This document shows positions 7,578 to 16,250 of a stretch of 64,000 bases of DNA, one piece after another. Source of the stretch: DATBQN01 sp963755825 (lineage in GTDB: Bacteria > Acidobacteriota > Thermoanaerobaculia > Multivoradales > UBA5704); NCBI GenBank assembly GCA_963755825.1, contig CAVWLA010000001.1, forward strand, positions 1,984,001 through 2,048,000, in the 5' to 3' direction. The position numbers and the translations under genes were made by a program. Positions within the stretch are counted from its first letter, which is position 1, and each line of letters starts with the position of its first letter. The notes under the pieces were generated by a model that had not been told where the DNA came from, ran no database searches, and was given only the letters and a program-made list of their open reading frames with translations.

Positions 7578-9383
7578 ATGACCACCGGCAACCGTCCCCT
7601 CCGGCCGCGCCTGCAGGCGCTCCTCGTCCCCGTCGCCCTCCTCGGCGCCGGCCTCGCGCTGCCGCCGTCCGCGGCGCCGGCGCCCCCCGCCGCCGGCGAG
7701 CCGCCGACCGAGACCTACTATGAGTCGGTCGACGTCGACGTGGTCAACGTCGAGGTGGTGGCGACGGACCGCTCGGGCCGCCCGGTCGCCGGCCTGGACA
7801 AGGACTCCTTCGAGCTCTTCGAGGACGGCAAGCCGGTCTCCATCACCAACTTCTTCCGCAGCGCCGAGGCGACCTCACCCACGGGCGCCGCGGCGACGGC
7901 GGCCGCGTCGACGAGCGGCACTCCGGCTGCCGCCGGACAGGCCACCGCCGCGGCGGGCGCGGCGCACCCGGCCGTTGCCGCCGCGGCCGCTCCGCCGCCG
8001 CCCGACCAGGTGTTCAACTTCGCCGTCTTCGTCGACGAGGAGAGCCTGACGCCGGTCACCCGCCGGCCGATCCTCGCCGGCATCCAGGAGTTCCTGAAGA
8101 GCCACATCGGCCCGGCCGACCACGTCATCCTCGCCGACTACAACGGCGGCCTCAAGGTGACCCAGCCGTCGACCTCCGATCCGGCGGCGCTCACCGCCGC
8201 GATCGCCAAGCTGATGGCGACGGTCCCCCACGGCACCGCGCGCAGCGCCGCCGCCGGCGGGCCGACCTTCGGCCAGCGCTTCGGCGAGACGACGGGCGAT
8301 GCCAACTCGCTGGCGGCCGAGGTGGCGCAGGAGGACGCCGAGATGGCCAACTTCCAGGGCGTGCAGCGCGCCCAGACGACGCTCGCGACGCTCGGCGACT
8401 TCATCTCCTCGCTCGCCGGCCTGCCGGGGAGGAAGGCGCTGGTGCTGGTGAGCGGCGTCTTCCCGGTCGAGAACGGCGAGCCGCTCCTCAAGCGTCTCGC
8501 CGAGCACGCCAACGCCAACCGGGTGACGATCTACGTCCTCGGAGCGACCGAGACGAAGGGCGCGGTGGCCGCCGACACCTCGACGAGCCAGGCGCTCAGC
8601 ATGAACGCCGATCTCGCGCAGGGGATCACCAGCAGCTCGACGCCGGTCAGCGCCCGCCCCAACGCCGACACCGACAACCTGATCGGCGCTCTCCACACCG
8701 TCGCCGAGCGCACCGGCGGGCGGATCGCGGCCGGCCTCATCAACCCGACGAGCTTCTTCGCCACCCTCCACGACGACCAGTCGGTCTTCTACTCGCTGGG
8801 CTTCAGCCCCGCCCACAAGCACGACGGCAAAGTGCACCAGCTGGCGGTCAAGGTGAAGGGCCCGCGCGGCGTCGAGCTGCGCTACCGCGACACCTACGAG
8901 GACCGCAGCGGCGACCAGCGCACCGCCGCCGAGACCGTCTCGACCCTCGTCCTCGGCGGCGGCGAGAACCCGCTCGGCGTCGAGCTCAGCGTCGAGCCGG
9001 CGCTCGCCGCCGGCAAGGGCAAGTCGACCGTCCCCGTCGTCGTCCACGTGCCGATCGCCAAGCTGGTGCTCATCCCGCAGGAGCGCTTCCACGAGGGCAA
9101 GCTCACCCTCTTCGTCGCCACCCGCGACGGCCGCGGCCGCGTCTCGACGCTCCACCGGCTGGCGGCGCCGGTGCACGTCGCCAACGAGAAGCTGATGAGC
9201 GCGCTCGGCGAGTCGGTCGCCTTCCGCGTCGAGGTCGCGGTGGCGGCGGCGGGAGAGCAGACCATCGCCATCGGCGTGCGCGACGAGGTCGGCCACGTCG
9301 ACTCGACCGCCACTCTCCCCTGGTCGCCGACGCGGACCGCCGCCCGCAGCGGCAGCCCCATCCCCCGCCCGCCGGGGCGGTAG
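7578..9383 (+). CDS. secreted VWFA-related protein, paralogue D
   Basis: 601 aa. ATG 7578 has CTGGAG seven bases upstream and begins MTTGNRPLRPR, nearly the same as paralogue E (MTTGNPFPRLR). The start of a longer open frame at 7362 lies upstream of the -10-like box and is unlikely. Signal peptide, beta module (ESVDVDVVNVEVVATDRSG...), long Ala-rich linker, VWA-like fold with VDEESLTP in place of the MIDAS, LAGLPGRKALVLVSG, FYSLGFSPAHKHDGK and a C-terminal beta domain. The last 14 residues, AARSGSPIPRPPGR, are identical to those of paralogue E, marking recent duplication. Periplasmic or extracellular; function unknown. Confidence 0.88.
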   Translation: MTTGNRPLRPRLQALLVPVALLGAGLALPPSAAPAPPAAGEPPTETYYESVDVDVVNVEVVATDRSGRPVAGLDKDSFELFEDGKPVSITNFFRSAEATSPTGAAATAAASTSGTPAAAGQATAAAGAAHPAVAAAAAPPPPDQVFNFAVFVDEESLTPVTRRPILAGIQEFLKSHIGPADHVILADYNGGLKVTQPSTSDPAALTAAIAKLMATVPHGTARSAAAGGPTFGQRFGETTGDANSLAAEVAQEDAEMANFQGVQRAQTTLATLGDFISSLAGLPGRKALVLVSGVFPVENGEPLLKRLAEHANANRVTIYVLGATETKGAVAADTSTSQALSMNADLAQGITSSSTPVSARPNADTDNLIGALHTVAERTGGRIAAGLINPTSFFATLHDDQSVFYSLGFSPAHKHDGKVHQLAVKVKGPRGVELRYRDTYEDRSGDQRTAAETVSTLVLGGGENPLGVELSVEPALAAGKGKSTVPVVVHVPIAKLVLIPQERFHEGKLTLFVATRDGRGRVSTLHRLAAPVHVANEKLMSALGESVAFRVEVAVAAAGEQTIAIGVRDEVGHVDSTATLPWSPTRTAARSGSPIPRPPGR

Positions 9384-9393
9384 CGGCAAGCCC

Positions 9394-9474
9394 CTACCGG
9401 CCGCACGTCAGCAGGACGGCGGCGTGCGCCAGGAGGACGATCGCGAGACCGACCCAGAGCTCGCTGCGGCCGGC
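9394..9474 (-). pseudogene. 3' remnant of the GIDE-like membrane protein gene
   Basis: Read on the minus strand these bases encode AGRSELWVGLAIVLLAHA... ending in a TAG. This matches the last ~26 codons of the intact gene at 11369 (GRRELWIGLAILLLPHA...) and sits at the same distance and orientation after a VWA gene. The rest of the gene is gone. It is the scar of a tandem duplication of the [VWA + GIDE-like] unit. Confidence 0.75.
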
Positions 9475-9483
9475 GCAAAGGCG

Positions 9484-9489
9484 TAAACT
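9484..9489 (+). promoter_or_regulatory. candidate -10 box (TAAACT) of the array
   Basis: TAAACT within GGCGTAAACT, 57 nt before ATG 9547, directly after the pseudogene remnant. Confidence 0.45.
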
Positions 9490-9546
9490 GGGGTTAGCAG
9501 TGTCAACTCGATGACGGCACCGCGGACGGTGCCGAGGAGACGCGCG

Positions 9547-11355
9547 ATGACCACCGGCAACCCTTTCCCCCGGCTGCGTTTGCGGACGCTCTTCATCTCC
9601 TCGGCTCTCCTCGCCGGCACCCTGGCGCTGCCGCCGGCGGCCCTCCCCTCGACGCCCGCCGGCGAGACGGCCGACGAGACCTTCTACGAATCGGTCGACG
9701 TCGACGTCGTCAACGTCGAGGTGGTGGCGACCGACCGCTCGGGCCATCCGGTCGCCGGTCTCGACCAGGGCGCCTTCGAGCTCTACGAGGACGGCAAGCC
9801 GGTCGCCATCACCAACTTCTTCAGCAGCGCCGAGACGGCCGTGTCGGCTCCGCCCGCCGCCGGCCCGCCGGCCGCTGGCCAGCCGGCATCGGGACGACCG
9901 GCAGGCGGCACGAGCCTCGCCCCAGCCACCGCGGCCTCGAAGCCGGACGATCAGATCCTCAACTTCGCCGTCTTCGTCGACAACGAGGATCTGACCGCGA
10001 CCGCCCGCCGGCCGGTCCTCGCCGCCCTCCAGACGTTCTTCAAATCGCACGTCACCCCCGGCGACCACGTCATCCTCGCCAGCTACAACGGCGGCGTCCA
10101 GGTGAGCCAGCCCGCCGCCGCCGACCCGGCGGCGCTCGCTGCGGCGGTCGGTAAGCTGATGACCGGAGTCACCCACGGCAGCGCCGCGATCGCCGAGGCG
10201 CGCCGCTCTCAAGCGGCGCTCGAGAACGGCTACGAGTCGCAGTTCAGCGCCCCCTCCGCGGGGCGGCAGAGCGCGAGCAACGCGCTCATCGCCGACAGCG
10301 AGAAGGTGGACCTCGAGGCCAACGGCAACGCGAGACTGCAGAGCGGCCGCCTCACCCTGGCGGCGCTCGGCGACTTCATCTCCTCGCTCGCCGGGCTGCC
10401 TGGCAGGAAGGCGCTCCTGGTGGTGAGCGGCGCCTTTGCGGTGGAGAACGGCGAGCCGCTGCTCAACCGCCTCGCCGAGCGCGCCAATGCCAACCGCGTG
10501 ACCATCTACGTCTTGGGCGCCGTCGAGGCGAGCGGCGCCGCCGCCGTCGACCCCGAGGCGAGGAATCCCTCGGCGACCAACGCCTCCCTCGACCAGGGAC
10601 CCAGCGGCGGCTCGTCGCCGCTCGCCAACACGCCGTTCGCGGCCGCCGATGCCCTGACCGGCGCCCTCCACGGGCTCGCCGACCGCACCGGCGGCCTCAC
10701 CGCCGCCAATCTCATCAACCCGGCGAGCTTCTTCGAGACCGTCGAGCGCGACGTGTCGACCTTCTACTCGCTCGGCTTCAGCCCCTCCCACAAGCACGAC
10801 GGCAAGATCCACCGCCTGGCGGTCAAGGTGAAGAGCCGGCGCGACCTCAACCTGCGCTACCGCGACACCTACGAGGATCGCAGCGGCGATCAGCGCACCG
10901 CCGCCGAGACCCTCTCGGCCCTCGTCCTCGGCGTCGGCGAGAACCCGCTCGGCGTCGAGCTCAGCTTCGAGCCGCCGCTCGCCTCCGGCAAGGAGCCGGC
11001 GACCGTTCCCGTCATCGTCCACGTGCCGGTCGCCAAGCTGGTGCTCATTCCCCAGGAGCGCTTCCACGAGGGCAGGCTCACCCTCTTCGTGGCCACCCGG
11101 AACGCCCGCGGCCACGTCTCGAGCCTCCGCCGCCTGGCGGCGCCGGTGCACGTCGCCAACGACAAGCTGATGGGCGCCCTCGGCGACTCCGTCGCCTTCC
11201 GCGTCGAGGTCGCCGTGCCGTCCGGCGTCGAGACGATCGCCGTCGGCGTGCGCGACGAGGTCGGCCACGTCGACTCGACCGCGGCGGTCCCCTGGCGACC
11301 GACGCAGACAGCCGCCCGCAGCGGCAGCCCCATCCCCCGCCCGCCGGGGCGGTAG
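9547..11355 (+). CDS. secreted VWFA-related protein, paralogue E
   Basis: 602 aa, starting behind GCCGAGGAG. Signal peptide, N-terminal beta module (ESVDVDVVNVEV), linker, VWA-like fold with VDNEDLTA in the MIDAS position, FYSLGFSPSHKHDGK and a C-terminal beta domain ending with the same 14 residues as paralogue D. Long stretches are near-identical to D (RYRDTYEDRSGDQRTAAET; GVGENPLGVELS), so the two are the youngest pair of the array. It faces the GIDE-like gene, stop to stop, 13 nt apart. Confidence 0.88.
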   Translation: MTTGNPFPRLRLRTLFISSALLAGTLALPPAALPSTPAGETADETFYESVDVDVVNVEVVATDRSGHPVAGLDQGAFELYEDGKPVAITNFFSSAETAVSAPPAAGPPAAGQPASGRPAGGTSLAPATAASKPDDQILNFAVFVDNEDLTATARRPVLAALQTFFKSHVTPGDHVILASYNGGVQVSQPAAADPAALAAAVGKLMTGVTHGSAAIAEARRSQAALENGYESQFSAPSAGRQSASNALIADSEKVDLEANGNARLQSGRLTLAALGDFISSLAGLPGRKALLVVSGAFAVENGEPLLNRLAERANANRVTIYVLGAVEASGAAAVDPEARNPSATNASLDQGPSGGSSPLANTPFAAADALTGALHGLADRTGGLTAANLINPASFFETVERDVSTFYSLGFSPSHKHDGKIHRLAVKVKSRRDLNLRYRDTYEDRSGDQRTAAETLSALVLGVGENPLGVELSFEPPLASGKEPATVPVIVHVPVAKLVLIPQERFHEGRLTLFVATRNARGHVSSLRRLAAPVHVANDKLMGALGDSVAFRVEVAVPSGVETIAVGVRDEVGHVDSTAAVPWRPTQTAARSGSPIPRPPGR

Positions 11356-11368
11356 CGGCAGCGCGCCC

Positions 11369-12367
11369 CTACCGGCCGCGCGCCAGCAGGAAGGCGGCGA
11401 GCGCGGCGTGCGGCAGGAGGAGGATGGCGAGGCCGATCCAGAGCTCGCGGCGGCCGTCGCGCGCGAGGGCGGCAGCCGCGGCGCCGCCGCCGCCGCGCAG
11501 GAGAAGCAACGGCTTCCCTCCCGGCGAGACGTCCGGCGCCAGGCCCCCCTCGGCGGCGCGGTAGAGGCCGAAGGCGCAGACCTCGTCCCCCTCGCCGAGC
11601 ACCGTCTCGGCGAGCCGCGCCGAGGGAGGGATCACACCGAGCCCGCCGCCGCCGCCCGACCGCCAGTCCCGGCGCAGAGTGCCCCGCGCGTCGGCGGCGA
11701 GCGCCGGTTCCTCGCTCGGCAGCTCGGCGAAGGAGGTCGCGGCGACGTAGGCCGCGGCGCGGGCGAGCGCCCGCTCGCCGGCGAGCACGGTCTCGGCGAA
11801 GCCCTCGGCGAGGGTGGGGAACCCGAGCAGGCGGACTCCCGCGCCCCCGGCCGGAAGCGGCGCCGTACCGCCGGCCGTCGAGCCCCCCGAGACCGCCGAG
11901 ATGACCGCCGGGGCGAGCGCGACCCCCGCGTAAGCGGGCGCTGAGCCGGTGCCCTCGCCGGCGGCGACGTCGATGCGGTAGCGATAGGCGAGGCAGGGGC
12001 GGCCGGAGAAGGGCGCCACGAGCGGCGGCGCGCCGGCCGGGCCGGCGCCCTGCTGGGTGGCCTGAGCGACACCGGGGGTCAACGCGGTGACGACGCCGGC
12101 CGCGGCGAAGCGCTTGCCGTCCCGCGGCAGCGCCCCGTCGCGGCCCTCGGCCAGCAGCCGCCGGTCCTCCGCCGCCCGCGACGAGGCGGCGAAGGCGGCG
12201 AGCGCCAGGCGGAGCGAGAGGGCGCCGGCCGCGGCGGCGAGCCAATCGACCGGATGCCGGACGCCGAGCAGGCCGCGCAGAGCGAGCTCATAGAGTGCCG
12301 CGAGCGCCACCCACGAGGCGAGCCCCAAGACGAGCCCGCGACCGATCTCCCCGCCCTGTCGTCCCAT
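11369..12367 (-). CDS. GIDE-like two-TM membrane protein
   Basis: 332 aa, ATG 12367. A transmembrane segment lies near each end (GLVLGLASWVALAALYELAL; IGLAILLLPHAALAAFLLA). The centre has SGRPCLAYRYRID, which resembles the conserved beta-strand motif of the GIDE/MULAN (E3 ligase-like) membrane domain also found in bacterial proteins of unknown function. The bacterial forms lack the RING finger, as does this one. Gly/Ala-rich insertions interrupt the domain. It is convergent with paralogue E and divergent from paralogue F; a second, degraded copy lies at 9394. Confidence 0.65.
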   Translation of the reverse strand: MGRQGGEIGRGLVLGLASWVALAALYELALRGLLGVRHPVDWLAAAAGALSLRLALAAFAASSRAAEDRRLLAEGRDGALPRDGKRFAAAGVVTALTPGVAQATQQGAGPAGAPPLVAPFSGRPCLAYRYRIDVAAGEGTGSAPAYAGVALAPAVISAVSGGSTAGGTAPLPAGGAGVRLLGFPTLAEGFAETVLAGERALARAAAYVAATSFAELPSEEPALAADARGTLRRDWRSGGGGGLGVIPPSARLAETVLGEGDEVCAFGLYRAAEGGLAPDVSPGGKPLLLLRGGGGAAAAALARDGRRELWIGLAILLLPHAALAAFLLARGR

Positions 12368-12480
12368 CGATAGGAGACGAGCCTACCATCGCTCGCCGGC
12401 GCTCCCTCCGGACCTCCCAGTCGCCGCCCTCGGCGGTGCGAGGGGTCGATGCAGGCCGCTCGGAGCGGGCGCAATGGGCG

Positions 12481-12486
12481 TAGACT
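12481..12486 (+). promoter_or_regulatory. candidate -10 box (TAGACT) of the array
   Basis: TAGACT within GGCGTAGACT, 35 nt before ATG 12516. It also argues against the upstream ATG 12474, which precedes the box. Confidence 0.45.
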
Positions 12487-12515
12487 GGATGCGGTCGCCC
12501 TCCCGGCGCTCGGCG

Positions 12516-14378
12516 ATGAAGACCGGCACTCCATGGCCGCCGCGGCTCGCGGCGCTGCTGCTCGTCGCGGTGCTCGCCGCGCTTGGCCTGCTGGCATCGC
12601 GGCCGCTCGGCGCCAGCAAGCCGAGCGCCGCGGCTCCCGCCCGCGGCGACAGCGGCGGCGAGACATACTACGAGTCGGTCGACGTCGACGTCGTCAGCGT
12701 CGAGGTGGTGGCGACCGACCGCAGCGGCCGGCCGGTCGCCGGCCTCACCCGCGGCGACTTCGAGGTCTACGAGGATGGCAAGCCGGTCGTCCTCACCAAC
12801 TTCCTCTCCAGCGTCGAGGACGCCATCGCCGCCGGCCGGCCGGTGGGCGGCCCGGACGCCTCGCTGGCGCCCGCCACCCGCTCGGCGGACCAGGCGCTCT
12901 CCTTCGCCGTCTTCGTCGACAACGAGAACCTGACCGCCGCCGCCCGCGCGCCGGTGCTCGCCGCCCTCGACGGCTTCCTGCAGAGCCACGCGCGCCCCGG
13001 CGACCATGTCCTCCTCGCCCGCTACGACGGCGGCATGAAGGTGACCCAGCCGGCGGCGACGCGCGCCGCCCTGGCGCAGGCGATGGGCCAGCTGCGCACC
13101 GACACCACGCACGGCGGCCTGGCGGTCGAGGACCAGCGGCGGATCCTGCAGGCCAAAGCCGACCTCGCCGAGGGCGGCGCTCCCGACCAGGTGATCGAGG
13201 CCGGCGAATTGAGCGAGGACGCCCAGCTCGCCGGGGCGATCGACGTGCAGCGAGGCAAGCGCGGCCTCGCCGCCCTCGCCGACTTCATCTCCTCGCTCGC
13301 CGGCCTGCCCGGGCGCAAGGCGCTGGTCATCGTCACCGGCGCCTTCGCCATCGACGCCGACCCGGTGCTCGCCCGCCTCGCCGATCACGCCAACACCAAC
13401 CGGGTGACGCTCTACCTGCTGGGCGCCGTCGAGCCTCCCGCCGCCGGCGCCTTCCGCGCCCCGACGGCGATCGGCGACAACCCCTTCGCCGCCGGCGACG
13501 CCCTCTCCGGCGCCCTGCACTCGGTCGCCGACCGCACCGGCGGCCTCACCGCGGCGAACCTCGCCGACCCCTCGGGCTTCCTCGAGCGGGTGCGGGCCGA
13601 CATCGGCAACTACTACTCGCTCGGCTTCACCCCCGAGCACCCGCGCGACGGCAAGGTCCACCGCCTGGCCGTCAGAGTGCGCAACCGGAGCGACCTCTCG
13701 CTGCGCTACCGCAGCACCTACGAGGACAGGAGCGGCGACCAGCGGGTCACCTCGGAGACCCTCTCGACGCTCCTCCTCGGCGTCGGCGACAACCCGCTCG
13801 GCGTGCGGCTCACCCTCGGCCAGGCGGCGCCGCCGGCGAAGGGGCTGCAGGACCAGGTCGAACGCGCCGAGGCGCCGCCGGGGGCCGCCGGCCCGCGCAT
13901 CCTGCCGCTCGTCGTCCACCTGCCGCTCGACAAGCTGGTGCTCATCCCCCAGGAGCGCTACCTCGAGGGCCGGGTCACCCTCTTCGTCGGCACCCGCGAC
14001 GACCGCGGGCGCCTGTCGGCAGTCACCCGTGTCGACGCCCCGGTGCGGGTGGGCAACGACCGCCTGCTCGACGCCCTCGGGCAGAGCTTCGACTACCGCC
14101 TCGACGTGCGGCTGCGCGCCGGCGAGCAGATGGTTGCCGTCGGGGTGCGCGACGAGATCGGCCACCTCGATTCGATCGCCTCGGCGCCCATCGGCGAGAG
14201 CGCGGTGCGGGCGGGCGGCTTCACGATGCCGGATTCGACCAGCCGCGAGGCGGCGAAGGAGGCCGCCAAAGGCGGCGTCAAGCCGCCGAAGCCGCCGACT
14301 CGGCCGCCGGCTCCGCCGCCTTCGCCCTCGCCCAATCCGAATTCGAGCTCGGCCGGCCGGCCGCCGGACGGGCAATGA
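12516..14378 (+). CDS. secreted VWFA-related protein, paralogue F
   Basis: 620 aa. ATG 12516 begins MKTGTPWPPRL, parallel to MTTGN in D and E, and follows the -10-like box; no strong ribosome site is visible. Signal peptide, beta module (ESVDVDVVSVEV), VWA-like fold with VDNENLTA at the MIDAS, LAGLPGRKALVIVTG, YYSLGFTPEHPRDGK and a C-terminal beta domain. A distinctive Pro/Lys-rich tail (KPPKPPTRPPAPPPSPS) ends the protein and could span or bind the cell wall layer. Function unknown. Confidence 0.87.
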   Translation: MKTGTPWPPRLAALLLVAVLAALGLLASRPLGASKPSAAAPARGDSGGETYYESVDVDVVSVEVVATDRSGRPVAGLTRGDFEVYEDGKPVVLTNFLSSVEDAIAAGRPVGGPDASLAPATRSADQALSFAVFVDNENLTAAARAPVLAALDGFLQSHARPGDHVLLARYDGGMKVTQPAATRAALAQAMGQLRTDTTHGGLAVEDQRRILQAKADLAEGGAPDQVIEAGELSEDAQLAGAIDVQRGKRGLAALADFISSLAGLPGRKALVIVTGAFAIDADPVLARLADHANTNRVTLYLLGAVEPPAAGAFRAPTAIGDNPFAAGDALSGALHSVADRTGGLTAANLADPSGFLERVRADIGNYYSLGFTPEHPRDGKVHRLAVRVRNRSDLSLRYRSTYEDRSGDQRVTSETLSTLLLGVGDNPLGVRLTLGQAAPPAKGLQDQVERAEAPPGAAGPRILPLVVHLPLDKLVLIPQERYLEGRVTLFVGTRDDRGRLSAVTRVDAPVRVGNDRLLDALGQSFDYRLDVRLRAGEQMVAVGVRDEIGHLDSIASAPIGESAVRAGGFTMPDSTSREAAKEAAKGGVKPPKPPTRPPAPPPSPSPNPNSSSAGRPPDGQ

Positions 14379-14465
14379 TCTTGACTACGCAAAAGCACAT
14401 GCCGCGGGGGGCGATCGAGGCCGGCCGGACCGGCGCCGGGCCGCCGCGGACAGAGGGTTCAGTGG

Positions 14466-14471
14466 TACCAT
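14466..14471 (+). promoter_or_regulatory. candidate -10 box (TACCAT)
   Basis: TACCAT lies 49 nt before ATG 14520 in the gap after paralogue F. It departs from the TA-N-N-C-T form of the other boxes. It would drive the three overlapping genes 14520-19784. Confidence 0.35.
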
Positions 14472-14519
14472 GAAGCATCTTTTTCCGGAGCGGTTCACGC
14501 GCAAGAAGGAGACGCGCCG

Positions 14520-16250
14520 ATGATCCACCGTACGCAGGCCGCGGCCATCGCACTCCTGCTCCTCCCCCTCCTCCTCCTGCCGCCCAACGCCTGGCCGGAC
14601 GTCCCCAAGAACAGCGAGAGCTTCTTCGAGTCGATCGACATCGACGTCGTCAACGTCGAGGTCTATGTCACCGACCACTCCGGCCGGCCGGTCACCGGCC
14701 TGACGCGCGCCGATTTCCAGCTGCGCGAGGACGGCAAGCCGGTCGAGCTCACCAACTTCTACGCCGGCGAACAGGCGCCCCCAGACCCCACCGCGGCGAT
14801 CGGCGCGCCGACCCCGCCGAGCGCGGCGACGCCCGAGGACCAGCGCCTCAACCTCGCCATCTTCGTCGACAACCTGAATCTCACCTCGGGGCCGCGCAAC
14901 AAGGTGCTCGCCTCGTTGAAGCGCTTCTTCGCCAGCCACCTCTCCCCCCGCGATCGCGTCGTGCTGGTGAGCTACGACGGCGCCGAGGTGAGGGTCCGCC
15001 GGGCGCCGACCAACGATCCCAAAGCGCTCATCAAGACGATCACCGAGATCGCCACCGGCTCGACGCGGGCGAATCACAACAGCATGGTCATGCGCGACCT
15101 CTTCGAGGAGCTCGCCCGCATCCAGCCGACGGCGGTCACCGGCGGCCCCGGCGTCGCCCAGGACCGCATCGAGGCGACGCAGTTCGAGCTGCCGCAGCTC
15201 GACCAGGCGATCTATCTGTACTCGCAGGCGCGCTTCGACGAGACCCGCCACACCCTCGCCGCGCTCACCGAGTTCGTCGACTCGCTCGCCGGCCTGCAGG
15301 GGAGGAAGGCGCTCGTCTACGTCAGCGGCGAGCTGTCGCTGCGCGCCGGCGAGGTGCTCTACCGCGCCCGCGAGCTCAAGTTCGGCAAGGGCGGGGATCC
15401 GCCGAGCTCGGACATCGACTCGGCGCCCTACCTGCGCACCCTGGTCGACCACGCCAACGCCAACCGCGTCACGCTCTACGGCCTCGGCGCCACGCAGGAC
15501 TTCGGCAACATCGCGCTCGAAGCCGGCGGCGTCGCCTGGGCGCACGAGCTCGAGACGGTGCAGAGCGACGGCATGGAGGCGGCGCTGCACACCATCAGCG
15601 ACCACACCGGCGGCCTGACGATGGTCAACCTGAACGACCCCGGCGTCTTCCTCAACAACATCCAGAACGACTTCTCCTCCTTCTACTCGCTCGGCTTCTC
15701 CCCCGATCACAAGCGCGACGGCAAGCTCCACGGCATCGACGTGCGGGTGAAGGGGAGGGACGATCTGCGGCTGCGCTACCGCCAGGCCTACCAGGACCGC
15801 TCGGGCGAGCAGCGGATGACGGCGGCGACGATGTCGGCGCTCGTCCTCGGCGTCGAGGAGAACCCGCTCGGCATCCAGCTCGACTTCGACCGCGAGAGCT
15901 CGGCCGCCAACGGCGCCTACGTGGTGTCGGTGATGGTGAAGATGCCGATCGCCAAGCTGGTGCTGCTGCCGCACGACCATTTCCACGAGGGCCGGGTGAC
16001 GGTCTTCTTCGGCACCCGCGACAGCGCCGGGCGGACCTCGAAGATCAACAAGCTCGCCGTCCCGGTGCGCATCGCTAACGAGGACCTCAAGGCCTCGATG
16101 GGGAAGCTCGCCGCCTTCCGCGTCAACCTCCTGGTGCGGCCCGAGCAGCAGACGGTCGCCGTCGGCGTGCGCGACGACCTCGGCCACGTCGACTCGACGG
16201 TCCGCGCCGCCTTCCTGCCGGGCAAGCTCGGCGCGAGGTTCGATGGCTAA
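14520..16250 (+). CDS. secreted VWFA-related protein, paralogue G, first gene of a three-gene operon
   Basis: 576 aa behind AAGAAGGAG. Signal peptide (HRTQAAAIALLLLPLLLLPP), beta module (ESIDIDVVNVEVYVTDHSG), VWA-like fold with VDNLNLTS at the MIDAS position, LAGLQGRKALVYVSG, FYSLGFSPDHKRDGK and a C-terminal beta domain. Its stop overlaps the start of the next gene by 8 nt, so it is translationally coupled to the TPR protein and, through it, to the MIDAS-intact VWA gene. It may act with them in one envelope complex; this is inferred from overlap only. Confidence 0.88.
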   Translation: MIHRTQAAAIALLLLPLLLLPPNAWPDVPKNSESFFESIDIDVVNVEVYVTDHSGRPVTGLTRADFQLREDGKPVELTNFYAGEQAPPDPTAAIGAPTPPSAATPEDQRLNLAIFVDNLNLTSGPRNKVLASLKRFFASHLSPRDRVVLVSYDGAEVRVRRAPTNDPKALIKTITEIATGSTRANHNSMVMRDLFEELARIQPTAVTGGPGVAQDRIEATQFELPQLDQAIYLYSQARFDETRHTLAALTEFVDSLAGLQGRKALVYVSGELSLRAGEVLYRARELKFGKGGDPPSSDIDSAPYLRTLVDHANANRVTLYGLGATQDFGNIALEAGGVAWAHELETVQSDGMEAALHTISDHTGGLTMVNLNDPGVFLNNIQNDFSSFYSLGFSPDHKRDGKLHGIDVRVKGRDDLRLRYRQAYQDRSGEQRMTAATMSALVLGVEENPLGIQLDFDRESSAANGAYVVSVMVKMPIAKLVLLPHDHFHEGRVTVFFGTRDSAGRTSKINKLAVPVRIANEDLKASMGKLAAFRVNLLVRPEQQTVAVGVRDDLGHVDSTVRAAFLPGKLGARFDG

